A DNA stretch of 64,000 nucleotides from Ignavibacteriales bacterium (GTDB lineage Bacteria > Bacteroidota > Ignavibacteria > Ignavibacteriales > SURF-24). The stretch is from the NCBI GenBank assembly GCA_026390815.1, contig JAPLFH010000043.1:22718-86717 (forward strand), given 5' to 3'. Within the stretch, counting starts at the first letter, position 1; each line of letters begins with the position of its first letter. The translations under genes were made by a program, and so were the position numbers. The notes beneath the pieces are model-generated. The model worked only from the letters and a program-made list of their open reading frames with translations, did not search any database and had not been told where the DNA came from. This document shows, piece by piece, positions 47,664 through 56,638 of the stretch.

Positions 47664-47667
47664 ATAA

Positions 47668-47886
47668 ATGGCTAAACAAGGTCCAATAAAAGTAGATGGT
47701 GTGGTAACCGAAACTTTACCAAACGCACACTTTAGGGTAAAGCTGGATAACAACCACGAAATACTTGCACATATTTCTGGTAAAATGCGGATGCACTTTA
47801 TAAAAATTTTGGTTGGTGATAAAGTTGCGATTGAATTATCACCATACGATTTAAACAAGGGAAGAATTACATACAGATATAAATGA
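47668..47886 (+). CDS. infA: Translation initiation factor IF-1
   Basis: 72 aa. The S1/OB fold has [37 protein letters not shown] and [23 protein letters not shown] in overlapping parts. It blocks the A site during initiation. It starts 5 bases after the map stop and 10 before rpmJ. Confidence 0.97.
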   Translation: MAKQGPIKVDGVVTETLPNAHFRVKLDNNHEILAHISGKMRMHFIKILVGDKVAIELSPYDLNKGRITYRYK

Positions 47887-47896
47887 TGGAGAAGCA

Positions 47897-48010
47897 ATGA
47901 AGGTTAGAGCTTCAGTAAAAAAGATTTGCGACAATTGTAAAATAATTAAGCGCAAAGGGCAAGTAAGAGTTATTTGTAAAAACCCAAAACATAAACAAAG
48001 ACAAGGTTAA
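47897..48010 (+). CDS. rpmJ: 50S ribosomal protein L36 (zinc-binding form)
   Basis: 37 aa, shorter than most ORF cut-offs. [15 protein letters not shown], then [13 protein letters not shown], gives the full C-C-C-H zinc ligand set (two Cys in CDNC, then the Cys and His of CKNPKH). L36 is a late-assembly 50S protein. AGAAGC precedes the ATG. The infA-rpmJ-rpsM order is standard. Confidence 0.97.
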   Translation: MKVRASVKKICDNCKIIKRKGQVRVICKNPKHKQRQG

Positions 48011-48027
48011 AATAAGGAGATTGCAGT

Positions 48028-48411
48028 TTGGCTCGTATTGCAGGAATTGATTTACCAAAAACAAAAAAAGCCTTTATTGGATTAACTTATATCTTTGGTA
48101 TTGGTCAGCATACCGCTAAAAAGATATTAACTAAAGCTAAAGTTAACCCCGATAAAAAAGTAGCCGAGTTAACAGAAGAAGAAATTGCCGAAATTCGTTC
48201 TGTAATGACCGCTGATTATAAAGTTGAAGGAGCTCTTAGAAGTGAAATTCAACAGAGCATTAAGAGACTGATGGATATTGGTGCCTATAGAGGATTACGC
48301 CATAGAAAAGGTCTGCCAGTAAGAGGTCAGCGTACAAGAACAAATTCCAGAACCAGAAAAGGCAAGAGAAGAACTGTTGCCGGGAAAAAGAAAACACCGG
48401 CTAAGAAGTAA
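48028..48411 (+). CDS. rpsM: 30S ribosomal protein S13
   Basis: 127 aa from a TTG start ([20 protein letters not shown] follows) with AAGGAGA upstream. The helix-hairpin-helix [14 protein letters not shown] and the basic C-tail [18 protein letters not shown] are conserved. S13 contacts P-site tRNA from the 30S head. It opens the alpha-operon segment. Confidence 0.97.
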   Translation: MARIAGIDLPKTKKAFIGLTYIFGIGQHTAKKILTKAKVNPDKKVAELTEEEIAEIRSVMTADYKVEGALRSEIQQSIKRLMDIGAYRGLRHRKGLPVRGQRTRTNSRTRKGKRRTVAGKKKTPAKK

Positions 48412-48437
48412 TATTGAATAATTAGGAGAAATCAGAT

Positions 48438-48824
48438 TTGGCTAAAGTAGTTAAAAAAACTAAAAAAAGAGTTCACGTTGATGCAGTAGGTGTTGCTCAC
48501 GTTAAGGCTACATTTAATAATGTTATTGTAACTCTAACCGATATTTATGGTAATACAATTTCCTGGTCTTCTGCTGGTAAAAATGGATTTAAAGGATCAA
48601 GAAAAAATACTCCATTTGCAGCTCAGGTATCTGCAGAAGCTGCTGCAAAGGAAGCCGTTGATCTTGGATTAAGAAAAGTTGATGTTTTGGTAAAGGGACC
48701 AGGTGCTGGCAGAGAAGCCGCCATCCGTGCGCTAAATACAGCCGGTCTGGATGTTATGTCTATTAAAGATATTACTCCAATACCGCATAACGGTTGCAGA
48801 CCACCAAAGAAAAGAAGAGTTTAA
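48438..48824 (+). CDS. rpsK: 30S ribosomal protein S11
   Basis: 128 aa from a TTG start ([20 protein letters not shown] follows) with AGGAG upstream. [39 protein letters not shown] and the C-terminal [15 protein letters not shown] are diagnostic. S11 forms the platform near the Shine-Dalgarno/anti-SD helix. Confidence 0.97.
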   Translation: MAKVVKKTKKRVHVDAVGVAHVKATFNNVIVTLTDIYGNTISWSSAGKNGFKGSRKNTPFAAQVSAEAAAKEAVDLGLRKVDVLVKGPGAGREAAIRALNTAGLDVMSIKDITPIPHNGCRPPKKRRV

Positions 48825-48843
48825 TTTAACGGAGATATTTTAG

Positions 48844-49470
48844 ATGGCAAGACACACAGGACCAAGCTGTAGATTATGTAGAAGAGAAAAGCAAAAATTA
48901 TTTCTTAAAGGAAGTAAATGTTTTTCTGATAAATGTACATTGGAGAAAAAGAATTATTCACCGGGACAGCACGGATTATCCAGAAGAACTAAATTTTCTG
49001 AATATGGAGTACAACTAAGAGAAAAGCAAAAAGTAAAAAGAATATATGGATTACTTGAGACTCAATTCCACAATTATTTCGAAAATGCAATCAGGCAAAA
49101 AGGCGTTACAGGCGAAAACCTGGTTAAGATTTTAGAAAGAAGATTTGATAATGTTGTATATCGTTTAGGATTTGCTCCTTCAAGAAAATCTGCAAGGCAG
49201 TTAATTTTGCATAGACATTTTTTAATAGATGATCAGATAGTTGATATACCATCATACATAGTTTCGCCTGGTGAAATAATAAAATTGCGAGACAAAAGTA
49301 AAAAATTAGATATAATTCATAATTCACTAAAACGTACTAAAGACAACGTGTATTCGTGGCTACAAATTGATAAAGCTTCTCTATCAGGTACCTTTTTACA
49401 AGTACCGGAAAGGGTAGAAGTGCCTCTCAATGCCAACGAACAACTTATCGTTGAGTTGTATTCTAAGTAA
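48844..49470 (+). CDS. rpsD: 30S ribosomal protein S4 (zinc-binding form)
   Basis: 208 aa. Four N-terminal cysteines (C9 and C12 in CRLC, then C26 and C31) form the C+ zinc knuckle, followed by YSPGQHGLSRRTKFSEYG and the S4 RNA-binding domain (RRFDNVVYRLGFAPSRKSARQLILH). S4 nucleates 30S assembly and influences decoding fidelity; in E. coli it represses the alpha operon. Confidence 0.98.
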   Translation: MARHTGPSCRLCRREKQKLFLKGSKCFSDKCTLEKKNYSPGQHGLSRRTKFSEYGVQLREKQKVKRIYGLLETQFHNYFENAIRQKGVTGENLVKILERRFDNVVYRLGFAPSRKSARQLILHRHFLIDDQIVDIPSYIVSPGEIIKLRDKSKKLDIIHNSLKRTKDNVYSWLQIDKASLSGTFLQVPERVEVPLNANEQLIVELYSK

Positions 49471-49507
49471 TACCTTAAAAAATAAGTTTAACAATCGAGG
49501 AATTTAA

Positions 49508-50503
49508 ATGAGTTTTTCTTTTATTAAAATGCCCGAAGCTGTTGTTTTAGATGAAACGAGTTACTCTAATACCTATGGAAAGTTTACGGTTCAACCGTTA
49601 GAAAGAGGTTTTGGTGTAACTTTGGGTAACTCTCTTCGTAGAGTTTTGTTATCATCATTAACCGGATCTGCTATTACAGCAATTAAAATCGATGGAATTC
49701 TGCATGAATTTAGTACAATTCCTGGTGTGGTAGAAGATGTTGCCGAAATCATTCTAAACTTAAAACAAGTTAGAATGAAAATTCTTAACAAGAAAACAAA
49801 TAAGTTTGAACTTTCTTTTACCGGACCACATAATTTTACTGCAGCAGATATGCTAAAAAATAGTGCGGATATTGAAATACTTAACCCGGATTTGCATATT
49901 GCCACACTTAATAAAGATGCCAAATTCAGTATGGAAATAAGGTTTGGATTTGGGAAAGGATATGTTCCATCCGGTGAACAGATAATTCCAGATCAAACAA
50001 TTGGATTAATCCCAATTGATTCCATCTTCACACCAATTAAAAATGTTAAATACGATATTGAAAATGTTCGTATTGGTGAGAAAAATGATTACGAAAAATT
50101 AACCATGGAAGTAATTACTGATGGTTCAATTACACCAGAAGATGCTCTTACAAATTCCGCAAAGATTTTGAAAGATCACATTCAAATGTTCATTAACTTT
50201 GATGTAGAACCAGAAGAAGAAAAAATTGTAAGCGAACAGGATGCAGAGAAAGATAGAATTAAAAGAATTCTTCTAACGAATGTTGATGATCTTGAACTTA
50301 GTGTTCGATCACATAATTGCCTGAAAGCTGCAAATATAAAATCTCTTGCGGATCTGGTTAGACGAGACGAAAATGAAATGCTTAAGTTCAGAAACTTTGG
50401 CAGAAAGTCTCTTGCAGAACTTATTGAAATTGTTGATACTTATGGATTGGAATTTGGAATGGATGTAGAAAAATACTTGAATGAAAAAACAGAAACTGAA
50501 TAA
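49508..50503 (+). CDS. rpoA: DNA-directed RNA polymerase subunit alpha
   Basis: 331 aa. The N-domain has [24 protein letters not shown] for dimerisation and beta/beta' binding; a linker leads to the C-domain ([37 protein letters not shown]) that contacts UP elements and activators. It lies between rpsD and rplQ, the standard alpha-operon order. AATCGAGG precedes the ATG. Confidence 0.98.
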   Translation: MSFSFIKMPEAVVLDETSYSNTYGKFTVQPLERGFGVTLGNSLRRVLLSSLTGSAITAIKIDGILHEFSTIPGVVEDVAEIILNLKQVRMKILNKKTNKFELSFTGPHNFTAADMLKNSADIEILNPDLHIATLNKDAKFSMEIRFGFGKGYVPSGEQIIPDQTIGLIPIDSIFTPIKNVKYDIENVRIGEKNDYEKLTMEVITDGSITPEDALTNSAKILKDHIQMFINFDVEPEEEKIVSEQDAEKDRIKRILLTNVDDLELSVRSHNCLKAANIKSLADLVRRDENEMLKFRNFGRKSLAELIEIVDTYGLEFGMDVEKYLNEKTETE

Positions 50504-50523
50504 TTCCCTTAGAAGGTAGAATA

Positions 50524-51003
50524 ATGAGACATAACAATAAAGGTAGAAAGTTAGGAAGAACAGCAAGTCATCGGGAAGCTACGTTAGAAGCTTTATCAAC
50601 TTCTTTGCTTAAATATAAAAGAATTAAAACTACAGTTGCTAAAGCAAAAGAAGCAAGAACATTTGTTGAACCGCTTATTACAAAAGCAAAAGAGAATACT
50701 GTTCATGCAAGAAGACATGTTGCAAGATTTATTAATGATAAAGATGTAGTAAAAGAATTATTTACTGAAATCGTTCCTAAAATTGGTGAACGTCCAGGTG
50801 GATATACAAGGGTTGTAAAACTTGGCAGAAGATTAGGTGATGCAGCTGAAATAGCAATTCTTGAATTGGTAGATTATAATGAAGTTGCTAATTTGAAAGC
50901 CGTTGAGAAAAAAGAGAAGAAAGCTGAAAAGAAAGAGAAGAAAGCTGAAAAGAAAGCCAAGGAAAAGAAAACTGACGAAGTTCCAGTAGCTGAAGAAAAA
51001 TAA
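50524..51003 (+). CDS. rplQ: 50S ribosomal protein L17 with charged C-terminal tail
   Basis: 159 aa. [29 protein letters not shown] and [32 protein letters not shown] in overlapping parts are L17. About 35 extra C-terminal residues are Lys/Glu-rich, encoded in part by a 21-base tandem repeat (50911-50931 and 50932-50952, unit KEKKAEK). L17 sits at the tunnel exit. It is the last gene of the translation supercluster, followed by a strong terminator. Confidence 0.97.
   Translation: MRHNNKGRKLGRTASHREATLEALSTSLLKYKRIKTTVAKAKEARTFVEPLITKAKENTVHARRHVARFINDKDVVKELFTEIVPKIGERPGGYTRVVKLGRRLGDAAEIAILELVDYNEVANLKAVEKKEKKAEKKEKKAEKKAKEKKTDEVPVAEEK
50911..50952 (+). repeat. Two tandem copies of a 21-base unit in rplQ
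   Basis: Bases 50911-50931 and 50932-50952 are identical, each coding KEKKAEK in the low-complexity tail of L17. The repeat is in frame and probably varies in copy number between strains by slippage. Confidence 0.85.
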
Positions 51004-51024
51004 AATTTAGTTAAAACTTGATAG

Positions 51025-51060
51025 AAAAGAGTAATCGTTAGTGCGGTTACTCTTTTTTTG
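51025..51060 (+). terminator. Rho-independent terminator ending the ribosomal supercluster
   Basis: A 10-bp perfect stem (51025-51034, AAAAGAGTAA, with 51047-51056, TTACTCTTTT), extended by a G-U and a C-G pair, runs into seven Ts. It lies 21 bases past the rplQ stop, the strongest terminator in the window. Confidence 0.9.
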
Positions 51061-51084
51061 TTTGTAGATAATTTTTAGGAAGCA

Positions 51085-51690
51085 ATGTATAAGAAAATTG
51101 AATTTCTAAAATCAGTCTTTGATACAAAAGACTTACCCAAAAATAATCTTCCGGAAGTAGTTCTATGTGGTCGTTCAAATGTTGGCAAGTCATCATTTAT
51201 CAATTCCTTTTTTAACAAAAAGTATCTGGCAAAAATAAGTTCTGCGCCTGGTAAAACACGCTCACTTAATTATTACAATGTAGAAGATTTGTTTTACCTT
51301 GTAGATCTCCCCGGTTATGGTTATGCTAAGGTAAGTAAAGAGGAAAGAAATAAATGGAGTGCATTAGTTCAATCTTACTTTAGCAGTGGCAGGGAAATTA
51401 AACTTGCTATTCATTTTATTGATAGCCGGAATAAACCAACTCAGCTAGATTTCGATTTAAATAATTATCTTAAAAAATTACTTATTCCATACACTGTAAT
51501 TTTAAGCAAGATTGATAAACTTAAACAATCTGAATTAGCATTTGCCAAGAAGGAAATCAGCAGTTATTTTCCGGAATTATTTTTAGGAGAAAACCTTTTA
51601 TTCTATTCATCCATTAAAGGAACTGGCAAAAAGGAAGTGCAAAAAAAGTTTTCTATCTTGTTTCAAAAATCAGATTCTCTTTTAATATAG
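51085..51690 (+). CDS. engB: Ribosome biogenesis GTPase EngB/YsxC
   Basis: 201 aa. TRAFAC GTPase motifs are GRSNVGKSSFIN (G1), DLPGYGYAKVS (G3) and SKIDKL (G4), with the family APGKTRSLNYY switch region. YihA/YsxC proteins assist late 50S assembly. It starts 25 bases after the terminator with TAGGAAG before the ATG, so some read-through or a nearby promoter must feed it. Its role fits the ribosomal neighbourhood. Confidence 0.95.
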   Translation: MYKKIEFLKSVFDTKDLPKNNLPEVVLCGRSNVGKSSFINSFFNKKYLAKISSAPGKTRSLNYYNVEDLFYLVDLPGYGYAKVSKEERNKWSALVQSYFSSGREIKLAIHFIDSRNKPTQLDFDLNNYLKKLLIPYTVILSKIDKLKQSELAFAKKEISSYFPELFLGENLLFYSSIKGTGKKEVQKKFSILFQKSDSLLI

Positions 51691-51691
51691 T

Positions 51692-51722
51692 TTGCAATTT
51701 TTTTGTTCAAGGTTTATATTTC
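51692..51722 (+). promoter_or_regulatory. Bacteroidota-type promoter for the GAF/GGDEF-like gene
   Basis: TTG at 51692-51694 (within TTTG), a 20-base spacer, then TATATTTC at 51715-51722 (7 of 8 of TAnnTTTG), 37 bases before the ATG. Confidence 0.5.
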
Positions 51723-51758
51723 CTTTTGGTATAACACAATAATAGTAAAAAGCAGTTG

Positions 51759-53609
51759 ATGATAACAGAAAGACTTAAAAAACGGATGTTAATCTTTTCA
51801 GTTATACCAATTTTGGCAATTGTTTCTTTTTTTATTCAGGACATATATCTTAAGGCTGCCTCAATACTCATCATTGTTATTTACGTCGGCTTTATTATTT
51901 TCTTAAGGGATTCTGTCCAGGTTGAAGAGACTATTGCTGCTGAACCGGAAATTGCACCAGAACCACCCACTTATCAACCAGATGCAGGCGAATCATTTAC
52001 AATAATTTCCGCCAACAAAAACTTAGAAGTAATTACAGATGATAATTATGTTCCTGAACTTCACGCAGGAAAACGGCAGTACTTCAAACCACCAGACTTA
52101 AAAGAAAGCTTTGAAAAAATTGCAACGGAACCTTTACCTGCGGGAGTTGGTCAGGATGAGCAGTTTTCGTTTTTGCTGGAAAAAATTCTTACTTCAATTA
52201 AGGAAGCGTATTATGCACATACTGCTGTATTTTTTTGGTATAATAAAAGAAAAGAAAAATTAACGCTTGAAAAATATATTTCTTCTTCTACTGATATTGC
52301 CCAGAGAAAATTTGATCTGGAAGATGATATCTTAAGTAAAATTGTTCAGAAAGAAGAACCGGAACTTCTTACTGATATAACGCCCAACGCTGAGATTGAT
52401 GTTATCCGGTATTATACGCAGGTTCAAGGCATTAAAAGTTTTGTTGGTGTTCCTTTGTTTTATGGAAAAAGCCTGGCAGGAATTCTTGCACTCGATTCCA
52501 AAGTTAGTGATGCATTTGGAATTGAACATATTTATGCGCTGGGAAGATTCATCCGGATCATTTCGATGATAATTGCATTGTATGATGAAAAATTTAAAGA
52601 TTCTTTGGCTGAAAATCGTTTGAATGGATTGCTGGGTTTGCTTAGTGGTGATAAATTTTTTGATAACGAAGAAGATCTTTATAAAACCATGGAAGGTTCT
52701 CTTAAAAATCTTTTAACGTGGGATGCGTTCACATTTGTATGGTACAATCCAGTTGAACAAAAATTTAAAACTACAAAAATCGTTAACAATACTTCTCTTA
52801 AATACATTGGTGAAAATTTAGAAATTGATTTGAATGGAACCTTGGTTGGTAAAAGTATTGTAAATGGAATGCCGGTAAAAATTGATGATACATCAGCTTC
52901 CAGTTTTATCCGGTTTTCAAAAGCGGAGGATGTAAGTTTTGATGGATCATTCCTTGCAATTCCTCTGGTTTATGATAATCAGAATTATGGCGTACTCTGC
53001 TTCGAAAGCTTGAAGAAGAATGCTTATACTAATGCAGATGTTCAGTTTATGAAAGATGCTACCAGAATATTAGCATTTGTAGTCTATTCATATTCTACCC
53101 AAGCATTGCTAAAAAAATTACTTTCTGTTGATATTGAAACTCACACCTTAAACAAAACCACTTTTGTAGATAGGTTGAACTCCGACCTTTTAAAAGCCAA
53201 CCAACTAAAAGTACCGGGAGCGCTTGCATTAATTTATATCGATGATTTTCTTGAGCAAGAATCGCTCTTTGAAGGTGATCCTTTTCCAAAAGTATTAAAA
53301 TCGGTTGCACAAACCTTAGCTGCAGAAATAAGTCCAACCAATTTATTAAGCAGAATTGATGATAGAACTTTTGGAGTATATTTTTTCAATGCAACTACTA
53401 AAGATGTATTTCTTTGGGCGGAAAAACTTAGGGTTAAAATTGCACGTAAGCCAATCTCGGTTGTTTCCAAGCAAACAACATTTACAGTTTCAATTGGAGT
53501 AGCTTCAACCAACAACAAAATTGATGTGGAAGAAGTATTATACAATGCCGACCTTGCTTTAAAGAAAGCTTTAGAAAAAGGTGGTAATGCAGTCAGAAAC
53601 ATCAATTGA
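51759..53609 (+). CDS. Membrane-anchored double-GAF protein with degenerate GGDEF domain
   Basis: 616 aa from the ATG at 51759. Two closely spaced membrane helices (about 10-47) are followed by an acidic/proline linker, GAF domain 1 (about 130-285; FVGVPLFYGKSLAGILALDSK), GAF domain 2 (about 300-455; FLAIPLVYDNQNYGVLCFES) and a C-terminal GGDEF-like domain (about 465-612; HTLNKTTFVDRL, SIGVAS, YNADLALKKALEKGGNAV). The active-site GG(D/E)EF is replaced by RIDDRTFG near residue 532, so diguanylate cyclase activity is improbable. It more likely senses a ligand and signals by protein contact. It has its own promoter. Confidence 0.82.
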   Translation: MITERLKKRMLIFSVIPILAIVSFFIQDIYLKAASILIIVIYVGFIIFLRDSVQVEETIAAEPEIAPEPPTYQPDAGESFTIISANKNLEVITDDNYVPELHAGKRQYFKPPDLKESFEKIATEPLPAGVGQDEQFSFLLEKILTSIKEAYYAHTAVFFWYNKRKEKLTLEKYISSSTDIAQRKFDLEDDILSKIVQKEEPELLTDITPNAEIDVIRYYTQVQGIKSFVGVPLFYGKSLAGILALDSKVSDAFGIEHIYALGRFIRIISMIIALYDEKFKDSLAENRLNGLLGLLSGDKFFDNEEDLYKTMEGSLKNLLTWDAFTFVWYNPVEQKFKTTKIVNNTSLKYIGENLEIDLNGTLVGKSIVNGMPVKIDDTSASSFIRFSKAEDVSFDGSFLAIPLVYDNQNYGVLCFESLKKNAYTNADVQFMKDATRILAFVVYSYSTQALLKKLLSVDIETHTLNKTTFVDRLNSDLLKANQLKVPGALALIYIDDFLEQESLFEGDPFPKVLKSVAQTLAAEISPTNLLSRIDDRTFGVYFFNATTKDVFLWAEKLRVKIARKPISVVSKQTTFTVSIGVASTNNKIDVEEVLYNADLALKKALEKGGNAVRNIN

Positions 53610-53685
53610 TGTAATTATGATGAATCGATTGAAATGGTCAGTCTTTCAATTTCCGTATCACAACTAAATTAAAAAAAACTCTAAA

Positions 53686-54849
53686 GTGAACAATTTTATT
53701 TTAATAGTATTAGATGGCGTTGGTGTTGGTGAACTTCCTGACGCAAATAAATATGCTGATGAAGGGAGCAATACATTAAGCAATATGGCAAACGTTGTTG
53801 GTGGCTTGAATCTTCCCAACCTCGGAAAGTTTGGTTTGGGTAATATCATTAATATTTTGGGCATTGATAAAGAAAAAAATCCATTAGCTTCATACGGTCA
53901 AATGACCGAAGTATCGAATGGAAAGGATTCCGTTACCGGGCACTGGGAACTTGGCGGAATAAAAGTTGAATTCGACTTCCCATATTATCCAAACGGTTTT
54001 CCTGACGAATTGGTTGAAAGATTTATAAATCTTACCGGTATAAAAGGAATTCTTGGAAATAAGGCAGCTTCCGGAACAGAAATAATTAAAGAATTGGGGG
54101 ATGAACATGTTCAAACAGGTTTTCCAATTATTTATACTTCAGCCGATTCTGTCTTTCAAATTGCCGCACACGAATTAATTATTCCGCTTGAAAAACTTTA
54201 TGAAATTTGCTCAATCGCTCGTGAAAATCTTTTAACCGGTAAAGATTCGGTTGGAAGGGTAATTGCCAGACCATTTATTGGTAACAACAGTAATTATACA
54301 CGCACTACCAATCGAAAAGATTTTGCAATGGATCCCATTTCTGACACAATCCTTGACGTACTATTTAACAATAACGTTAATACAGTTGCAATCGGAAAGA
54401 TCAATGATCTTTTTAATTACCGCGGAATTAAAGTACAAGCTAAAACACACTCTAACCTGGAAGGAATTGAACAGCTGCTTAAATATTCGTCTGAATCTAT
54501 TGGCAGTTTTATTTTTGCTAACCTTGTGGATTTTGATGTTTACTATGGTCATCGCAACGATCCACCTGGTTTTGCAAAAGCACTGAAAGAATTTGATGAT
54601 CATCTGCCGGAAATTATTGAAAAGTTAGATGAATCTGATCGGTTAATCATTACTTCCGATCACGGGAATGACCCAACTACTCCAAGCACAGACCATAGCA
54701 GGGAATATGTTCCGCTACTTTTTTATAGAAAAAATGTTGTTGGAAAAAATCTTGGTATAAGAAAAACATTTTCAGATGCTGCAAAAACAATATCAGAATT
54801 CTTTAAGGTAGAATCCGGATTAAAAGGAACAAGTTTTTTGAATGAATAA
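53686..54849 (+). CDS. deoB: Phosphopentomutase
   Basis: 387 aa from a GTG start. Alkaline-phosphatase-superfamily Mn2+ ligands are visible in ILIVLDGVGVGELPDA and ITSDHGNDPTTPSTDHSREYVPLL; the DSVTGHWEL motif contains the catalytic Thr, and YGHRNDPPGFA is typical of the family. It interconverts ribose-1-phosphate and ribose-5-phosphate in nucleoside salvage. No nucleoside phosphorylase or deaminase is adjacent. The start is supported by the family N-terminus, though the ribosome site is weak. Confidence 0.95.
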   Translation: MNNFILIVLDGVGVGELPDANKYADEGSNTLSNMANVVGGLNLPNLGKFGLGNIINILGIDKEKNPLASYGQMTEVSNGKDSVTGHWELGGIKVEFDFPYYPNGFPDELVERFINLTGIKGILGNKAASGTEIIKELGDEHVQTGFPIIYTSADSVFQIAAHELIIPLEKLYEICSIARENLLTGKDSVGRVIARPFIGNNSNYTRTTNRKDFAMDPISDTILDVLFNNNVNTVAIGKINDLFNYRGIKVQAKTHSNLEGIEQLLKYSSESIGSFIFANLVDFDVYYGHRNDPPGFAKALKEFDDHLPEIIEKLDESDRLIITSDHGNDPTTPSTDHSREYVPLLFYRKNVVGKNLGIRKTFSDAAKTISEFFKVESGLKGTSFLNE

Positions 54850-54920
54850 TAAATATTCAAAGACAGAATTTATTTTTTAACCTATTGAATTTGAGATGGA
54901 ATTTACCCGATATGGGTAGT

Positions 54921-54950
54921 TTGCCGAGTAGCCGGTTTTACTTATATTTA
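54921..54950 (+). promoter_or_regulatory. Promoter of the primary sigma factor gene
   Basis: TTG at 54921-54923 (within TTTG), a 19-base spacer, then TATATTTA at 54943-54950 (7 of 8 of TAnnTTTG), 27 bases before the TTG start codon. Autoregulation by the encoded sigma is plausible. Confidence 0.5.
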
Positions 54951-54976
54951 TTTTAAAGTAATACGGAGAACAAGAA

Positions 54977-55831
54977 TTGAAAATTACGAAGCAGTTTACT
55001 AATCGTGAAAGTCAATCCTTAGATAAATACTTGCAGGAAATCGGTAAAGTGGATTTGTTGACTGCTGAGGATGAAATAAATTTAGCGATAAGAATTAAAA
55101 AAGATGATCCAATTGCTCTTGAAAGACTTGTTAAAGCAAATTTAAGATTTGTTGTAAGTGTGGCAAAACAATATCAAAACCAGGGCTTATCACTTGGCGA
55201 TTTAATAAATGAAGGTAACCTTGGTTTAATTAAAGCTGCAAAACGTTATGATGAAACACGCGGTTTCAAATTTATTTCTTATGCAGTTTGGTGGATTCGC
55301 CAATCCATTCTTCAGGCACTTGCAGAGCAATCCAGGATAGTTAGATTGCCTTTAAATCGCGTTGGAGCTTTAAACAAAATTGGTAAAGCGTACAGCAACC
55401 TTGAGCAGGAATATGAAAGAGAGCCCAATGCTACAGAACTTGCCAAGGAATTGGATATGGATATTACTGAAGTATCCGATACATTAAAAATTTCCGGTCG
55501 CCACGTTTCAATGGATGCTCCATTTAGTATAGGTGATGATAACAGACTTTTAGATATTATTGAAAATGATGAACAACCTTCCCCGGATTTTACATTAATG
55601 TCAGACTCTCTTCGGAGTGAAGTTGAAAGAGCTCTATCAACACTTGCAGAAAGAGAAGCAGAAGTAATTAAACTTTATTTTGGACTGTATAAAGAACACG
55701 CTTTAACCTTAGAAGAAATTGGTGAAAAATTTAATTTAACCAGAGAAAGAGTTCGCCAAATTAAAGAAAAAGCTATTAGAAGATTAAGGCATGCGTCCCG
55801 TAGTAAAAATTTACGGACATACTTAGGATAA
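54977..55831 (+). CDS. rpoD: Primary RNA polymerase sigma factor (RpoD/SigA, short Bacteroidota type)
   Basis: 284 aa from a TTG start with ACGGAG upstream. Region 1.2 ([20 protein letters not shown]), region 2 ([39 protein letters not shown]), region 3 and region 4 ([30 protein letters not shown]) are complete. Region 1.1 is missing, as in Bacteroides-type primary sigmas, which read TTTG/TAnnTTTG promoters, the pattern found repeatedly in this window. The NlpC/P60 gene begins one base after its stop. Confidence 0.95.
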   Translation: MKITKQFTNRESQSLDKYLQEIGKVDLLTAEDEINLAIRIKKDDPIALERLVKANLRFVVSVAKQYQNQGLSLGDLINEGNLGLIKAAKRYDETRGFKFISYAVWWIRQSILQALAEQSRIVRLPLNRVGALNKIGKAYSNLEQEYEREPNATELAKELDMDITEVSDTLKISGRHVSMDAPFSIGDDNRLLDIIENDEQPSPDFTLMSDSLRSEVERALSTLAEREAEVIKLYFGLYKEHALTLEEIGEKFNLTRERVRQIKEKAIRRLRHASRSKNLRTYLG

Positions 55832-55832
55832 A

Positions 55833-56543
55833 ATGAAATTTAATAACCCGATCAAAATTATAGTCTTGGCTATTTCAACAATTGTTTTGTTTAGTAGTTG
55901 TGCAGCATCTTCTTCTGCTAAAAGGTATGAAACTAAGAAAAATAAAGTGGAAGAAGATACTTCCCGGGTTGTTAGATTCAAAGTTGAACCAGAAAAAATA
56001 ATTCCAGACACAATTAATTCTGATGAAGAAGATATTCAAGATATAGATGAAGAGCCGGATTACGTTGCTACCGCGGCAGATTCTGCAATCGTTAAAAATT
56101 TATTGGCAAAGTTTGCAATTAAAAATCTTTCTGACATCAATCCAGATTCTATTTCCTATAAAGAAAAAGTAATTATGGAGATAATAAAATATCTAAACAC
56201 TCCATATAAGTTCGGTGGAAATTCCTGGAAAGGAATTGATTGTTCCGCTTTTACCCAAAATGTATTTAGCAATACGTTATCTATGAATATCCCACGTTCT
56301 GCAAGAGAACAATACCAGCTTGGGCAAGAAGTTGAAGACATTGCAGATTTACAATTTGGCGACCTGGTTTTTTTCAACACAAGACGAAGAGTAAAACCAG
56401 GACATGTTGGAATTTATATTGGAGAAAATTTATTTGCCCACGCCAGTAGAAAACGTGGTGTAACGGTGTCATCACTTGATGAGGATTATTATTCAAGAAA
56501 ATATATGGGCGCAAAAAGGATGGAAGGATTACCACTCAATTAA
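55833..56543 (+). CDS. NlpC/P60 family cell-wall hydrolase, lipoprotein
   Basis: 236 aa. A signal peptide with lipobox LFSSCAAS (Cys about residue 23) predicts lipidation. A flexible acidic linker leads to the C40 peptidase domain: PYKFGGNSWKGIDCSAFTQ with the catalytic Cys, QLGQEVEDIADLQFGDLVFF, and PGHVGIYIG with the catalytic His. Such enzymes cut peptidoglycan stem-peptide bonds. It overlaps the sigma factor transcript with a 1-base gap, so expression may follow rpoD. Confidence 0.92.
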   Translation: MKFNNPIKIIVLAISTIVLFSSCAASSSAKRYETKKNKVEEDTSRVVRFKVEPEKIIPDTINSDEEDIQDIDEEPDYVATAADSAIVKNLLAKFAIKNLSDINPDSISYKEKVIMEIIKYLNTPYKFGGNSWKGIDCSAFTQNVFSNTLSMNIPRSAREQYQLGQEVEDIADLQFGDLVFFNTRRRVKPGHVGIYIGENLFAHASRKRGVTVSSLDEDYYSRKYMGAKRMEGLPLN

Positions 56544-56638
56544 ATTCTAAAAGAAATCCCAAATGGAAAATATTCTTTAAACAAAAATTCAATCCCTCCA
56601 AATTATTTTTTTATATATTCTTAAAGATGGATTAACTA

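Noticed and set aside
53341..53400. Active diguanylate cyclase
   Set aside because: The GG(D/E)EF residues are replaced by RIDDRTF, so an active cyclase was not called.
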